A DNA stretch of 64,000 bases from NCBI RefSeq assembly GCF_015163715.1, contig NZ_JADDUM010000030.1, positions 1 to 64,000 of the forward strand, read 5' to 3'. Source of the stretch: Pseudomonas cyclaminis. Lineage in GTDB: Bacteria; Pseudomonadota; Gammaproteobacteria; Pseudomonadales; Pseudomonadaceae. The notes beneath the pieces were generated by a model. It ran no database searches. It was not told where the DNA came from and was given only the letters and a program-made list of their open reading frames with translations. A program made the translations under genes and the position numbers. Positions 47,704 to 57,085 of the stretch are shown in pieces; positions within the stretch are counted from its first letter, which is position 1, and each line of letters starts with the position of its first letter.

Positions 47704-48639
47704 ATGAACCCCAGCACTCAGTATTCGACCCTTGCCGTTGCTGCACCACGTCGCTTTGATTACTGGAAAGAAGTGGTCTGTCGCCACTGCTTGTCGGCTG
47801 ATAGCAAACCCTTGTCCCAGAGCAGTTTCGATGGCGCACTCAGCGTCAATAGCGTCGGCGATCTGGACATCTGTTCGCTGTCATCGCCACTGCATTACTG
47901 GGAGCGATCCGAGCAACATCTGCGCAGTGGGCCGGCCGAGGATCTATGGTTAGGGTTTGCCCGAAATGGCCATGGACAGATTGAACAAGGTGGGAGAAAA
48001 GCCAACCTGACGACTGGTAATTTGTTTCTTTATGACGCAACCCAAGCGTTTCGATTCAGCCTGGGTGGTACCGAAAATCACCTGATCCGTATTCCCCGAG
48101 CCTTGCTGACGGAGCGCCTGCCCCGTGTTGCGGAGTACACGGCGATGGTCCTCGACGACCGACGCCCTGGCGTCATCCCCTTGCGCGAGATGCTGCGCCA
48201 GGCCGCCAGCGCCCCGCAGTCATTGCAGGATGAGCGCATTTCGAATCGTTATTCAGGTGCCTTGCTTGACCTGCTGGTGGTCAGCCTCGAACTCCAGGAC
48301 CTGAGCACCACCCATCAGGAACTGGACCTCTACGGGCGCATCATGACTTACATCCAGCGGCACTTGACCGAGCCTGACCTGTCGATTGAAGTCATCGCGC
48401 AGGCCCACAATGTGTCCACCCGAACCGTCACACGTGCCTTCGCACGCTACCAGAAAACCCCCGTTGCAGAGATTTGGAAAGAGCGCCTGAACGCCAGCCG
48501 TGAAGCGATTGAACGCGGTCAGGTTCGCAGCGTGTCCCAGGCCGCGCTGGACTTCGGTTTTTCTGACTTCTCCCATTTCAGTCATGCGTTTCGCAAGGCA
48601 TTTGGCGTTGCGCCGAATACGCTGTTGCGGCGAGGCTGA
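47704..48639 (+). CDS. AraC-family regulator of the aldoxime-nitrile pathway
   Basis: 311 residues. An N-terminal AraC-binding-like domain (about 1-190) precedes a C-terminal AraC double helix-turn-helix (SIEVIAQAHNVSTRTVTRAF and VSQAALDFGFSDFSHFSHAF). I start at ATG 47704 (MNPSTQYS), not the frame start at 47635. Being divergent from oxdA, with twin operator candidates upstream of oxdA and of the amidase, it is the likely activator of the whole pathway in response to aldoxime or nitrile. That role is inferred. Confidence 0.88.
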   Translation: MNPSTQYSTLAVAAPRRFDYWKEVVCRHCLSADSKPLSQSSFDGALSVNSVGDLDICSLSSPLHYWERSEQHLRSGPAEDLWLGFARNGHGQIEQGGRKANLTTGNLFLYDATQAFRFSLGGTENHLIRIPRALLTERLPRVAEYTAMVLDDRRPGVIPLREMLRQAASAPQSLQDERISNRYSGALLDLLVVSLELQDLSTTHQELDLYGRIMTYIQRHLTEPDLSIEVIAQAHNVSTRTVTRAFARYQKTPVAEIWKERLNASREAIERGQVRSVSQAALDFGFSDFSHFSHAFRKAFGVAPNTLLRRG

Positions 48640-48795
48640 GGTATTTGACTCAGGTGGGGAGCCCCATGAACGCCCCCATTCGCGTGCCGTACATAAGCAT
48701 TCACGTAGGGCGTTCTGACGATATCGAGGTAGCACGGTGTGGTCTCAATGGCCACAAGCCGGATCGCGTCTACGGCAGTTGCCGACTGCCTGGGT

Positions 48796-50253
48796 TCACC
48801 CTGCAGCATGCGGAGTGCTTTTTAGGTCAGTGGCTACACGTTCACCGTGAGGCGTCACGCGCAAGCTGGAACCCTGCCCACTGCCAGACGGTGCATCTGT
48901 CAGCAGCGTGGTAATGCGCGTGGCTAATGTGAACGAAAAGCGCCGAAGCTCAGGGACGGCAGTGGCTTCCCAATACTGCCCCTTGAGCATGGGCCCCACA
49001 TAGCTGAGCCAAGGTATCGGTTGATGCTGCTGATCCAGCACGCGCAGCTGCTCGTCCACGAGTATCCCGAAGCCACACGGCGCGGCGCTGAGAAGCCCTT
49101 GTTCCAGCAAGTTGTTGACCAAGGCGGTATCGACGCGCCGGATGTCAAGGTTGGGGCCGGTGCAATTGATGATGCAGCTGACCTTGAGCGATTCGGTTGC
49201 CTGATCGCTGCGCCGTTTAAAGTCCACAATCAGGCTGTTGCCCAGCAGCGCCACATTGATCAACCTGCCGGCATGAATGGCCAGTTGTCCGCTATCCAGA
49301 AGATGTCGAAAGTGTTCGAAAGTGGCGGGGGCCAGACGATGACGGTGGACGTCCCACCAAGGTTGGACATGCCGTAGAAATTGTCGCTGCTGCGAGGTAT
49401 CCATCGCGCACCAGAGTTTTTGTACCCACGGGCGCAAACTGTCGACCACGGCTCGCCAATCGCCTCCTCGGCGCTGGTGTTCCTTGACCCGCTTGCGCAG
49501 TGTTGCCATCAGCTGCCGAGGTGAGCCGCGTCCCAGGTGCACAGGGGCACAGAGAGGGACAATCGCCTCCGGGAGGTGTCCCAGGGGCAGGAGCCCGCGC
49601 CGAGAGAGTAAATGGATTGGGCCGCGATGGCCTTTTTGAAACAGTTGCAGCGCCATGTCGACCGCCGTCAAGCCGGAGCCGATCAACAGCACCGCGGTGT
49701 CTGGATCGGACGCCAGGCATAGTGGAGGACTCCAGGGATCATGGGCGTAGGTCTGCGGACGCAGAGTCTTGTTCAAGTTGCAGCAGTCGGCGGGAGGGAA
49801 GTTGCCAAAGGCGAGGATCACGTGATCCGCTTCGAGAGTACGCCCATCCGAAAGCTTGAGCCGGGCGCCGTCGCCGCTGGGCTGCACCTGTATGACCTCG
49901 GCGACAATCCGTGACAACTGCACGCCAGGGTTTGATTGTTCAGCACTGTCGAGGACATCGTTCAAGTAATTGCCATAAAGGCTGCGGGATACGTACGAGG
50001 TAGGCTCGACGTCGAGGTGCCGGTTTCTGCAGTACCGCAAAAAGTCTTCCGGATCATCATCCAGCGCACTCATTTTTCCAACGCTGGCGTTCAAGAGGTG
50101 GAGGGGGCTGTTGGTGCCGTAGGCCAGTCCTCGCGCCATGGTCCGGGTACGATTGATCAATATGATGCGCAGTTTGGTGCCTGCGCTACGCAGGATCTGC
50201 GCCGCAGCGGCCACACCGCTGAAGCCGGCACCGACGATAACGAGCGTCTTCAT
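48796..50253 (-). CDS. FAD/NAD(P)-binding oxidoreductase of the sulfotransferase-megasynthase operon
   Basis: 485 residues. Dinucleotide-binding GAGFSGVAAAAQIL opens the protein and a second nucleotide site, LLIGSGLTAVDMALQL, lies mid-protein. The family is the FAD-NAD(P)-binding group (PF13454-like), whose chemistry is mostly undefined. It is the last gene of the minus-strand unit after cysC (28-bp gap). It could oxidise the amine or alcohol product; no evidence in the sequence chooses between possibilities. Confidence 0.8.
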   Translation of the reverse strand: MKTLVIVGAGFSGVAAAAQILRSAGTKLRIILINRTRTMARGLAYGTNSPLHLLNASVGKMSALDDDPEDFLRYCRNRHLDVEPTSYVSRSLYGNYLNDVLDSAEQSNPGVQLSRIVAEVIQVQPSGDGARLKLSDGRTLEADHVILAFGNFPPADCCNLNKTLRPQTYAHDPWSPPLCLASDPDTAVLLIGSGLTAVDMALQLFQKGHRGPIHLLSRRGLLPLGHLPEAIVPLCAPVHLGRGSPRQLMATLRKRVKEHQRRGGDWRAVVDSLRPWVQKLWCAMDTSQQRQFLRHVQPWWDVHRHRLAPATFEHFRHLLDSGQLAIHAGRLINVALLGNSLIVDFKRRSDQATESLKVSCIINCTGPNLDIRRVDTALVNNLLEQGLLSAAPCGFGILVDEQLRVLDQQHQPIPWLSYVGPMLKGQYWEATAVPELRRFSFTLATRITTLLTDAPSGSGQGSSLRVTPHGERVATDLKSTPHAAG

Positions 50254-50281
50254 AATGGTTGCCCCCTGATGAATGCAACGG

Positions 50282-50914
50282 TCACTTCCAGAACAGACGG
50301 TTGTGCAGGAATGCTTCGATGGTGTGCGCGGCCTGCTCGACAGAAGTCGTTGCGCTATCGATCAAGATGTCGGGGGATAGAGGCCGTTCATAGGGGGAAT
50401 CGATACCGGTGAAGTTCTTGATCAAGCGCTTGCGCGCCTTGGCATACAACCCTTTGGGGTCACGTCGCTCCAGGACTGCCAGCGGCGCATCAATGAATAT
50501 CTCGATGAAATCGTCGGGAGCGAAGAGCGCTCTGGCCATGCGACGCTCTTGTTCGAACGGTGAGATCAGGCACACCAAGGTGATCACGCCCGCATCCACC
50601 ATCAGTCGACCGACCTCGGCGGTACGCCTGATGTTTTCCTTGCGATCGTCATCGACAAATCCCAGGTCGGCGGTCAGGCCCTGACGAAGCCGGTCACCGT
50701 CCAGCAGGCACGTGTGCAGTTGATGTTCGTGCAGGTTGGCCTGGACCCGGTTGGCGATGCACGACTTACCCGCGCCGGACATGCCGGTGAACCACAACAG
50801 CAGTGAACGGTGGCCCTTCAATTCGGAATGCTGCTGGCGCCCGATCTCGAAGGGGTGGGAGACGAGGTCCGAATGCACCGGGACGGTTGGCGGCAGTGCC
50901 AGCGAAGAAGGCAT
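50282..50914 (-). CDS. cysC: Adenylyl-sulfate kinase
   Basis: 210 residues. Phosphorylates adenosine 5'-phosphosulfate to PAPS, the sulfate donor for sulfotransferases. The P-loop is WFTGMSGAGKSCIANRV (about 42-58). LLDGDRLRQGLTADLGF and IRRTAEVGRLMVDAG follow, and the final lid has FTGIDSPYERP. No ATP-sulfurylase gene is adjacent, so APS comes from elsewhere. Its location 27 bp after the zinc-ADH gene, in the operon with a sulfotransferase domain, suggests it supplies PAPS to that domain. Confidence 0.94.
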   Translation of the reverse strand: MPSSLALPPTVPVHSDLVSHPFEIGRQQHSELKGHRSLLLWFTGMSGAGKSCIANRVQANLHEHQLHTCLLDGDRLRQGLTADLGFVDDDRKENIRRTAEVGRLMVDAGVITLVCLISPFEQERRMARALFAPDDFIEIFIDAPLAVLERRDPKGLYAKARKRLIKNFTGIDSPYERPLSPDILIDSATTSVEQAAHTIEAFLHNRLFWK

Positions 50915-50941
50915 GAGGTATCTCCGTGGAGTTTGTGTGGG

Positions 50942-51948
50942 TCAGAACTCGACGACGGCGCGATAACGCACCTGGTTGTTGCGCAGTGCATCCAGGGCCT
51001 GGTTGATGCCTGTCGCCGGGAAGGTTTCGACCAGGGGCCAGACACGGTGCTCGCTGGCAAACGCCAGCATCTGCAGCATGTCGTGGCGCCCGCCAACGTT
51101 GGCGGTGGAAACCGTCAGGGTTTTGTAGGTCATGGCCGCGATGTCCAGGGTGACCGGGTTGGGCATGCCTGCAAAGCACAGGGTGCCGCGCGGCCGCAGC
51201 AAGGCGATGGCGCTCGCCCAGTCCTGATCGTTGGAGGCCGTCACCAGCAGGAAATCCAGGGTGTTTTTCTGGGCTTTCAGTGTGTCCGGGTCCAGGGTGC
51301 AGAAGTGGCTGGCACCCAATTCCATGGCTTGGGATCTCTTGTCTTCAGAGCTCGACAGCGCGGTCACGCTGCACCCGAACCTGGCGGCGAACTGGATGGC
51401 CAGGTGACCCAGCCCCCCGATCCCCAGCACGCCGACCTGCATGTCCGGACGAGTGCCACGCAGCAGCGCGGTAAACACCGTCTGCCCCGCGCAAAACAAT
51501 GGCGCCGCCATGGCTGAGGGCAGGGCCTCGGGAATGGCGAATACGAACTTTGCGTCACAGGTCAAAAAGTCCGCGAAGCCGCCTCGCTGCCCATCGCTGC
51601 ACGTAGGTACCACCTGTGGGCAATGCTGCTCCTCACCCTTCAGGCACCATTCGCACGCCAGGCATGCCCCCTTGTACCAGCCGACGCCGACCCGTTGCCC
51701 AGGAATAAGCCCCGTTACCGAGGACCGCTGCGGACTACTTTTCCGACCACCTCATGACCACACACTTGCGGGTATTGAGAGGCTTCGCCCCAGTTTCCGT
51801 CGATCAAATGCAGGTCGCTCGTGCAGGCGCCGCAGTGGGTGACCCTGATCTCGACTTCATTGGGGCCCGGATCCTGGCGGGGGTAGGTAAAGGGCTGCAA
51901 TGGCGAGCCTGGGCTATGGGCCGCCCAGCCGGTAATAGTCTGTGTCAT
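50942..51948 (-). CDS. Zinc-dependent alcohol dehydrogenase (CAD/YahK-like), frameshifted
   Basis: Restored length about 335 residues. Catalytic-zinc ligands lie in HCGACTSDLH and CGHEVVG, the structural-zinc cysteines in CLACEWCLKGEEQHC, and the NAD(P) site is GVLGIGGLGHLAIQ. The 5' part stops at 51715 after VVRSGPR. Adding one G on the plus strand at about 51722 gives RSGPSVTGLIPGQRVGVGW and joins the C-terminal part. The ATG at 51948 overlaps the megasynthase stop by 4 bp. It probably reduces the aldehyde released by the reductase domain. Confidence 0.85.
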
Positions 51949-54900
51949 GGGGTCTCTCCTGTGTGCAGGTTGAGTGCCGTGAGATATTGCTGCGTCCATT
52001 CGGCATCGATCACCGGGCATTTCAGCTGCGCGATTTGCAATGGGGCCGGATGGCTGAAGTGTTTGAAGTCTTCGATGATCATTGGAAGGATCAGCAACGT
52101 ACGCTGTAGCACTGCGTTGCCGGGCGCCTTGGCTTCGAGCCTGACGCGCCATTGGGCGAGGGGGAGTGCGGTGAACCGCTCCGTCCCCAAGAGTGTCTGG
52201 ATCCAGCTGCAGATCTGTTCCCAGCGGGTGCTCTGCGGGTTGTAAAGGTGATGGATTGACGTCGAGTGCGTCGTCGATTCGCCGAGCGCACAGTGCACGA
52301 AGATCCGTGCGACATGATCCACCGGCGTGAGATTCAGCGACCAGTCGCTTTGTGCCGGCCAGGCCTTGAGTGCAAGGCAGCTGCGAATCATCAGTCCGAC
52401 ATAGTCGTCGGGGTTGATGCGGTCGCAGGCACTGGCCTGGATGGGGGCACTGATGTCCCCGCATCGCAGGATGTTCAGATCTATGCCGGTCTGTTCACGG
52501 AACCTTATCGCCACGCGTTCGGCAACCAGCTTGGCTCGGTTGTAGCCGGTGGTTGGAACCGTTTCCGGCAAGGTCGAGGCGATGACGACGCCGGCACCGC
52601 CCAGGGCAGCCAGACGCAGCACTTCCAGGACGCCGCCTACGTTAGTCTCGGCCAGGCGTTCATAACGCTTGAGCCAGTTGACCTCGGCACCACAATGAAT
52701 GATGCAGTCGACCTCCGAAGACAATCGACGGTAATCCTCGGGTGACAGGCCTAGCCCGGGCTGGCCCAGGTTCGCAACCACAGCCTCCACTGGCCCAAGA
52801 TCCGCAACCCGCTGCTGCGCGTGAGCCGTGCCTTCGGCGCGCACCAGGCACAGAACGCGTTCCACGCCCGCTGCCTGGTGCAGGTGGCGCACGATCATCC
52901 GTCCCAGGTACCCCGTGGCCCCTGTCACCAGTATCGTCCGCCGTGCCTTGCGTGGAGGTACACGCGTAACAGGCGCTTGCAGCCTGGACAGGTAACGTTC
53001 GGTTTCGGCTTCGACGCAGAAGGGGACCTCCCGGACGGGCTCGCCTTGAAGCTCAAGCGCGATCAGTTGCGTAATGCCCGCCAGGGTAGCGTCGCGGGTG
53101 ATGTCGGCAACGGCTATATCAAGACGGAAAGTCCGGTTGATCAGGTTTATCAGTTCCAACAGCAACAGGCTGCCGCCCATGTCAAGGAAGTCACTGTCGG
53201 GGCCCAGAGTCACACCCTGAAGGTTCAGGCAATCGCCCCATAAGGCCGCGACCCGGGATTGCAGGGGCGTGAGCGGCGGTTTGTCGTCCGGCAGAGGGAC
53301 CAGCGGCAGTTGCAGCAGTATGTGCGCACCCAGGCGCTTCTGACTGGCGCCGGCCGGGATCGATGGCGTCAGGAAATAGGCCACCGGAACGCTGAAGGCC
53401 GGCAAGTGTTGGCTCGCCCATTGCCGCAGTGTGTTGGCATGGGGCGGGTGTTCGGCATCGGCGGGGGCCACAAACGCCACCAGTTGCAGGTCAAGCCCGT
53501 CGCCGCGGGTGGTGACCAAGGCTGTGCGTACATCGGGATGAGCAACCAGGATGCGTTCCACATCGCCGCTGAATACCTTGAACCCGCGCAATTTCAGATG
53601 CGTGCTGCTGCGGCCCAGCAGGTGGATATTTCCGCTTTCGGTGAGTCGCACCCTATCGCCGGTGCGCAGCAGCCGTCGGGCCAGGTCCGGCCGGGTCGGC
53701 GCCAGCGGATTGGATACGAAGGCCGCCCGGTCGGCCGTATCGTCCTTCAGGTAACCCGGCGTGAGTCCCTGGGTGTGCACGTAGAGTTCGCCAGGGCTGC
53801 CCAGGCGCACGCACTCCAGTGTCGAGTCCAGCACGAAGGCTTCGGTGCCGGGAGTGAAGTGCAAGCGGCCTTCCGGGCCGATCAGGGCAACGTCCCCGGC
53901 TTCGTTCGAGCCATACAGATCGAGTACCTGGCAGTGGGGCAGGCAACACTTGAGCTGCACGCGCATTGCGTCGGGTAGCGGCTCGCCACTCAGCCACAGG
54001 GTATGCACATTGGCAAACGCCTGCTGGAATGCCTGTTCGTTTTGCAGCAGGCCAGCCACCAGGCTGGGGGTGATCATCAATTGAGAAAGATGACTGCTTT
54101 GGATAAAACCTGTGAGGGCGTGAGGGTCCAGCACCATGGCGTCCGGAATCAGGCAAGCCACCGCGCCGCTGAAGATGGGGTAGTAGACATAGCCGGTCAT
54201 CCAGGCGTTGAGGCCGATGCGATCACCGGGGCGGATATGCTGACGCCAGAAGGCGAGTGAATCGAGGCGACCGTGCTCGCCGATTGTGACGACCTTGGCC
54301 ATACCCGTCGTACCGGAGGTCAGCAAACCATAGGCCACATCACCGAATGGCTGCGGCCGAACCTCCGGCGCAGCGTCACAGCGCTCCGGCAGATGGTCCA
54401 GCAGCAGCGTGCGATAACGGCCTGCCAAGGGTTGCAGAGTCAGCGTATCGCCCACCACGACCACTGGATCGAGTTTCGCCAGGACGTTCGCGGTCGCGTC
54501 GGTGCCGTACCACTGCGGGATGTCCAGATAGGGCCAGCGCAGCAGGCTGCAGGCGGTCATGGTCACCAGCGTGCGCAGGTCCTTGTCCAGGCGGATAGCC
54601 ACCCAGCCGCCGTGGGGGCAACTGTGCAAAAGCCGCTCAGCCAGCGTGCAGGCCTGGGCATTCAGGTCGCGGGCGCTGAGGCTTCGTTGGGGGCTGGCGG
54701 CGACCGTGCTGTCTGGCGCATCGCGCAGCAACTGACGCAGATGCATATGCCAGGAGGGCGTTGTTGCGTGGGCTGGGGCGTTGAGACGCTGGGTCCTGAT
54801 CTGCTGCTCGCGACTGTGTTGCGCGGCCGCCCGCCGGTACTGGGAAATCCGTAGGCTGACTTCATCCATCGCCGGGTTATCTGGATCAACAATGATCAGC

Positions 54901-56021
54901 TTGACCTGGGTGTGGCGTGCCTGCGGGCTGTCGGGGCAGATCAGGCACAGCTGGCGATGACTCAAACGGCGCACACACTCAAATGACGCCGGGTCTTCAG
55001 AGGTCATCAGCGTCACTAGGGGCAGGTCCTGCAACTGCTCGATTTCGCGGATGATTGTGTCGAAATGGCAGGCTGCGGGGCTGCTCCACAGCCAAACGGC
55101 ATAATCGCCAGGCGATTGCGCTGCCCACTGCAACGCACGCAGGTGCTGCTGGCGCGTCGATGCCAGCAACAGCATGCGCAGATCGGCCTGCGCCGGTTCA
55201 TGAAGGCAGGCTAGGTGATCGTTCGTAGGGGGCACGCGTTGCCATGCGGCTGCCAGGTGGAAAAAGTTGTAGAGGGGTTGCTTGTCCCGCGCCGTAGATT
55301 CGACGGCATCGGGAAACGTGATTTCGGGATGCGCGACTTGGGCGAAACCGCTGGAGCGCTCAGCATCGTCATGCCAGCCTTGGAAAAATTGCCACTGTTC
55401 GACCTTTTCCGGTGCCCAGCTCAACAGGCGAGGCGAAAAGTCGATACCGGCGAAATCACAAAAGCGCGCCAGCGTGCCTCGCGTATCACCCATCAGGTCT
55501 TCATCACTGTCCAGGTACAGCACCTGACTGGCGTCACACTGTTCGACCACCCGCTCATGGATGCGAGCCAGCTCATCGAAGCCGGATTCATCCGCATCGA
55601 AATAGGTAGTGCCACCGCTCTGGCTGACGCGATACAGCGAGCGCATCACATCCCGCGGCTGGCGGACCAGGAACACATGCCTGAATTGCGCCAGCCACGT
55701 GCTATCAATCGAGTCGAAGTCGACGAAGTAAGCAATCTCCTTGGAGAATTGCACGCGGTGCGGCGGTGCTGGACGTTCGCTGAGCAACGCCATCGCCTCG
55801 GCGTAACCGGTAATGCCGGGCGGTCCGTCATTGATCCGGCGGGTGTGCTCAATCAGTGCATGTTTTTCGGGAAAATGCCTGGCCAGGAAAGGCTCGGAGA
55901 GCCTTTCGTGCAGCACCCTGACCTGCGGATGCTGCATCACGGCCCGCTCGAAAGCGGTAGAACGGCTGCGGGAAACCGCCCACAGAATCACATTGGGCAG
56001 GGAATCAGGTGACGTCAGCAT
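51945..56021 (-). CDS. Sulfotransferase-adenylation-carrier-thioester reductase megasynthase (NRPS-like)
   Basis: 1358 residues. A PAPS-dependent sulfotransferase (about 1-260) has a 5'-phosphosulfate loop SRSRSTA (17-23) and a 3'-phosphate site VRQPRDVMRSLYRVS (119-133). An unassigned segment follows (about 275-420). Adenylation (about 430-905): A3 LLTSGTTGMAKV, A5 LYGSNEAG, A7 RLLRTGDR and A10-like GASQKRLG. Carrier (about 915-990): DFLDMGGSLLL with phosphopantetheine Ser951. Reductase (about 1025-1358): NADPH loop VTGATGYLG and YXXXK at Y1160/K1164. A4 lacks the usual Asp, reading AWMTGYVYYP, so the substrate may not be an ordinary alpha-amino acid. It should load a carboxylate, release it as an aldehyde, and sulfate substrate or product. 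The start has an AAGGAG site. Confidence 0.9.
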   Translation of the reverse strand: MLTSPDSLPNVILWAVSRSRSTAFERAVMQHPQVRVLHERLSEPFLARHFPEKHALIEHTRRINDGPPGITGYAEAMALLSERPAPPHRVQFSKEIAYFVDFDSIDSTWLAQFRHVFLVRQPRDVMRSLYRVSQSGGTTYFDADESGFDELARIHERVVEQCDASQVLYLDSDEDLMGDTRGTLARFCDFAGIDFSPRLLSWAPEKVEQWQFFQGWHDDAERSSGFAQVAHPEITFPDAVESTARDKQPLYNFFHLAAAWQRVPPTNDHLACLHEPAQADLRMLLLASTRQQHLRALQWAAQSPGDYAVWLWSSPAACHFDTIIREIEQLQDLPLVTLMTSEDPASFECVRRLSHRQLCLICPDSPQARHTQVKLIIVDPDNPAMDEVSLRISQYRRAAAQHSREQQIRTQRLNAPAHATTPSWHMHLRQLLRDAPDSTVAASPQRSLSARDLNAQACTLAERLLHSCPHGGWVAIRLDKDLRTLVTMTACSLLRWPYLDIPQWYGTDATANVLAKLDPVVVVGDTLTLQPLAGRYRTLLLDHLPERCDAAPEVRPQPFGDVAYGLLTSGTTGMAKVVTIGEHGRLDSLAFWRQHIRPGDRIGLNAWMTGYVYYPIFSGAVACLIPDAMVLDPHALTGFIQSSHLSQLMITPSLVAGLLQNEQAFQQAFANVHTLWLSGEPLPDAMRVQLKCCLPHCQVLDLYGSNEAGDVALIGPEGRLHFTPGTEAFVLDSTLECVRLGSPGELYVHTQGLTPGYLKDDTADRAAFVSNPLAPTRPDLARRLLRTGDRVRLTESGNIHLLGRSSTHLKLRGFKVFSGDVERILVAHPDVRTALVTTRGDGLDLQLVAFVAPADAEHPPHANTLRQWASQHLPAFSVPVAYFLTPSIPAGASQKRLGAHILLQLPLVPLPDDKPPLTPLQSRVAALWGDCLNLQGVTLGPDSDFLDMGGSLLLLELINLINRTFRLDIAVADITRDATLAGITQLIALELQGEPVREVPFCVEAETERYLSRLQAPVTRVPPRKARRTILVTGATGYLGRMIVRHLHQAAGVERVLCLVRAEGTAHAQQRVADLGPVEAVVANLGQPGLGLSPEDYRRLSSEVDCIIHCGAEVNWLKRYERLAETNVGGVLEVLRLAALGGAGVVIASTLPETVPTTGYNRAKLVAERVAIRFREQTGIDLNILRCGDISAPIQASACDRINPDDYVGLMIRSCLALKAWPAQSDWSLNLTPVDHVARIFVHCALGESTTHSTSIHHLYNPQSTRWEQICSWIQTLLGTERFTALPLAQWRVRLEAKAPGNAVLQRTLLILPMIIEDFKHFSHPAPLQIAQLKCPVIDAEWTQQYLTALNLHTGETP

Positions 56022-56058
56022 AAACAGCTCCTTGTTAAGGCCTGTGCATGTGAAGCGT

Positions 56059-56994
56059 TCAGCGCGTGGCAGTGGGCTTTTTCAGCAGGATGAAGCCTGA
56101 AATCAGGATAAGGGCCAGGCCGGCCGCGGTCCGGCCATTGAGCACTTCATTGAACAGCAACGCCCCCCAGGCAATCGCGAAGATCAGGTAGGTGTAATCG
56201 AATGCGCCGATGATCGAGGTCTCGCCAATTTGATAGGCCCGAGCGATGCCGGTACTGACCAGTACCATCAGAATCGCCAGCACCACCATCACGCCCCAGT
56301 CGCTGATCGCCATGGGTGACCAGCCGCCGACCAGAAATCGCAGGCCCTCGTTGGCCGGCAGGTGAGGGCCCGTCTGTGCGACGACAATGCTGCCGACCAT
56401 CCCGATCAACAACAGGATGATGTTCAGCGCCAAGGCCAGGTGCATCGGCACCTCGTTGGCGCATTTGCCCTTGGTCACGACTGCTGCGAGGGCATAGAAA
56501 ATCGCAGCGAGCACGGGCAACAGTGTCCATAGGTTGAAGTCAGCCTGACTGGGCGCGAGCGTGACGAGCACCCCGGCGAACCCCACCAGAATGGCCAGCC
56601 ATTTGCGCGGTGTGACGTGCTCGTCCAGGGTGACTGCCGAGAACAAAGCGATAAACAAAGGTGTCGTATAGATTGCCAATGCGGCTATGGTCAGGCTGAT
56701 GAAGGGCAGTGCGCTGTAAAAGGCGATCCACATCAGGGCGAGCAGCAGGCTTCTGGTCCCTACCCACAAGGGGGACAGCGGCCGTTGCTGCGTTGTGCCG
56801 CGGCGATACATCAACAAGGCGACGAGCATGCCGATGGCCAGGACCGAGCGAATCACATAGAGCTGCCACATCGATGTCTCGGCGCTGGTGGCCTTGATAA
56901 GAGCGTCTGACACTGACAACAGGAACACCGAACCTACGACGATGAGGATGCTTTGGCGGTTTTCAGCGGCGGTAACGGTTGTGGTTGCAGACAT
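56059..56994 (-). CDS. EamA/DMT-family transporter
   Basis: 311 residues with ten predicted membrane helices in two EamA repeats (for example SLTIAALAIYTTPLFIALFS in the first and GAFDYTYLIFAIAWGALLFN in the second). It precedes the megasynthase gene on the same strand with a 37-bp gap, so it may export the product, or it may take up a precursor. It is divergent from the LysR gene. Confidence 0.85.
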   Translation of the reverse strand: MSATTTVTAAENRQSILIVVGSVFLLSVSDALIKATSAETSMWQLYVIRSVLAIGMLVALLMYRRGTTQQRPLSPLWVGTRSLLLALMWIAFYSALPFISLTIAALAIYTTPLFIALFSAVTLDEHVTPRKWLAILVGFAGVLVTLAPSQADFNLWTLLPVLAAIFYALAAVVTKGKCANEVPMHLALALNIILLLIGMVGSIVVAQTGPHLPANEGLRFLVGGWSPMAISDWGVMVVLAILMVLVSTGIARAYQIGETSIIGAFDYTYLIFAIAWGALLFNEVLNGRTAAGLALILISGFILLKKPTATR

Positions 56995-57085
56995 GATGGG
57001 TCCTGATGTGATCGACCTGGAGGATTCTGGTTGAGCTCGTATTGCATTTAAAGTGACTTATGGTTACGCAGGAGGAATGAAAATT

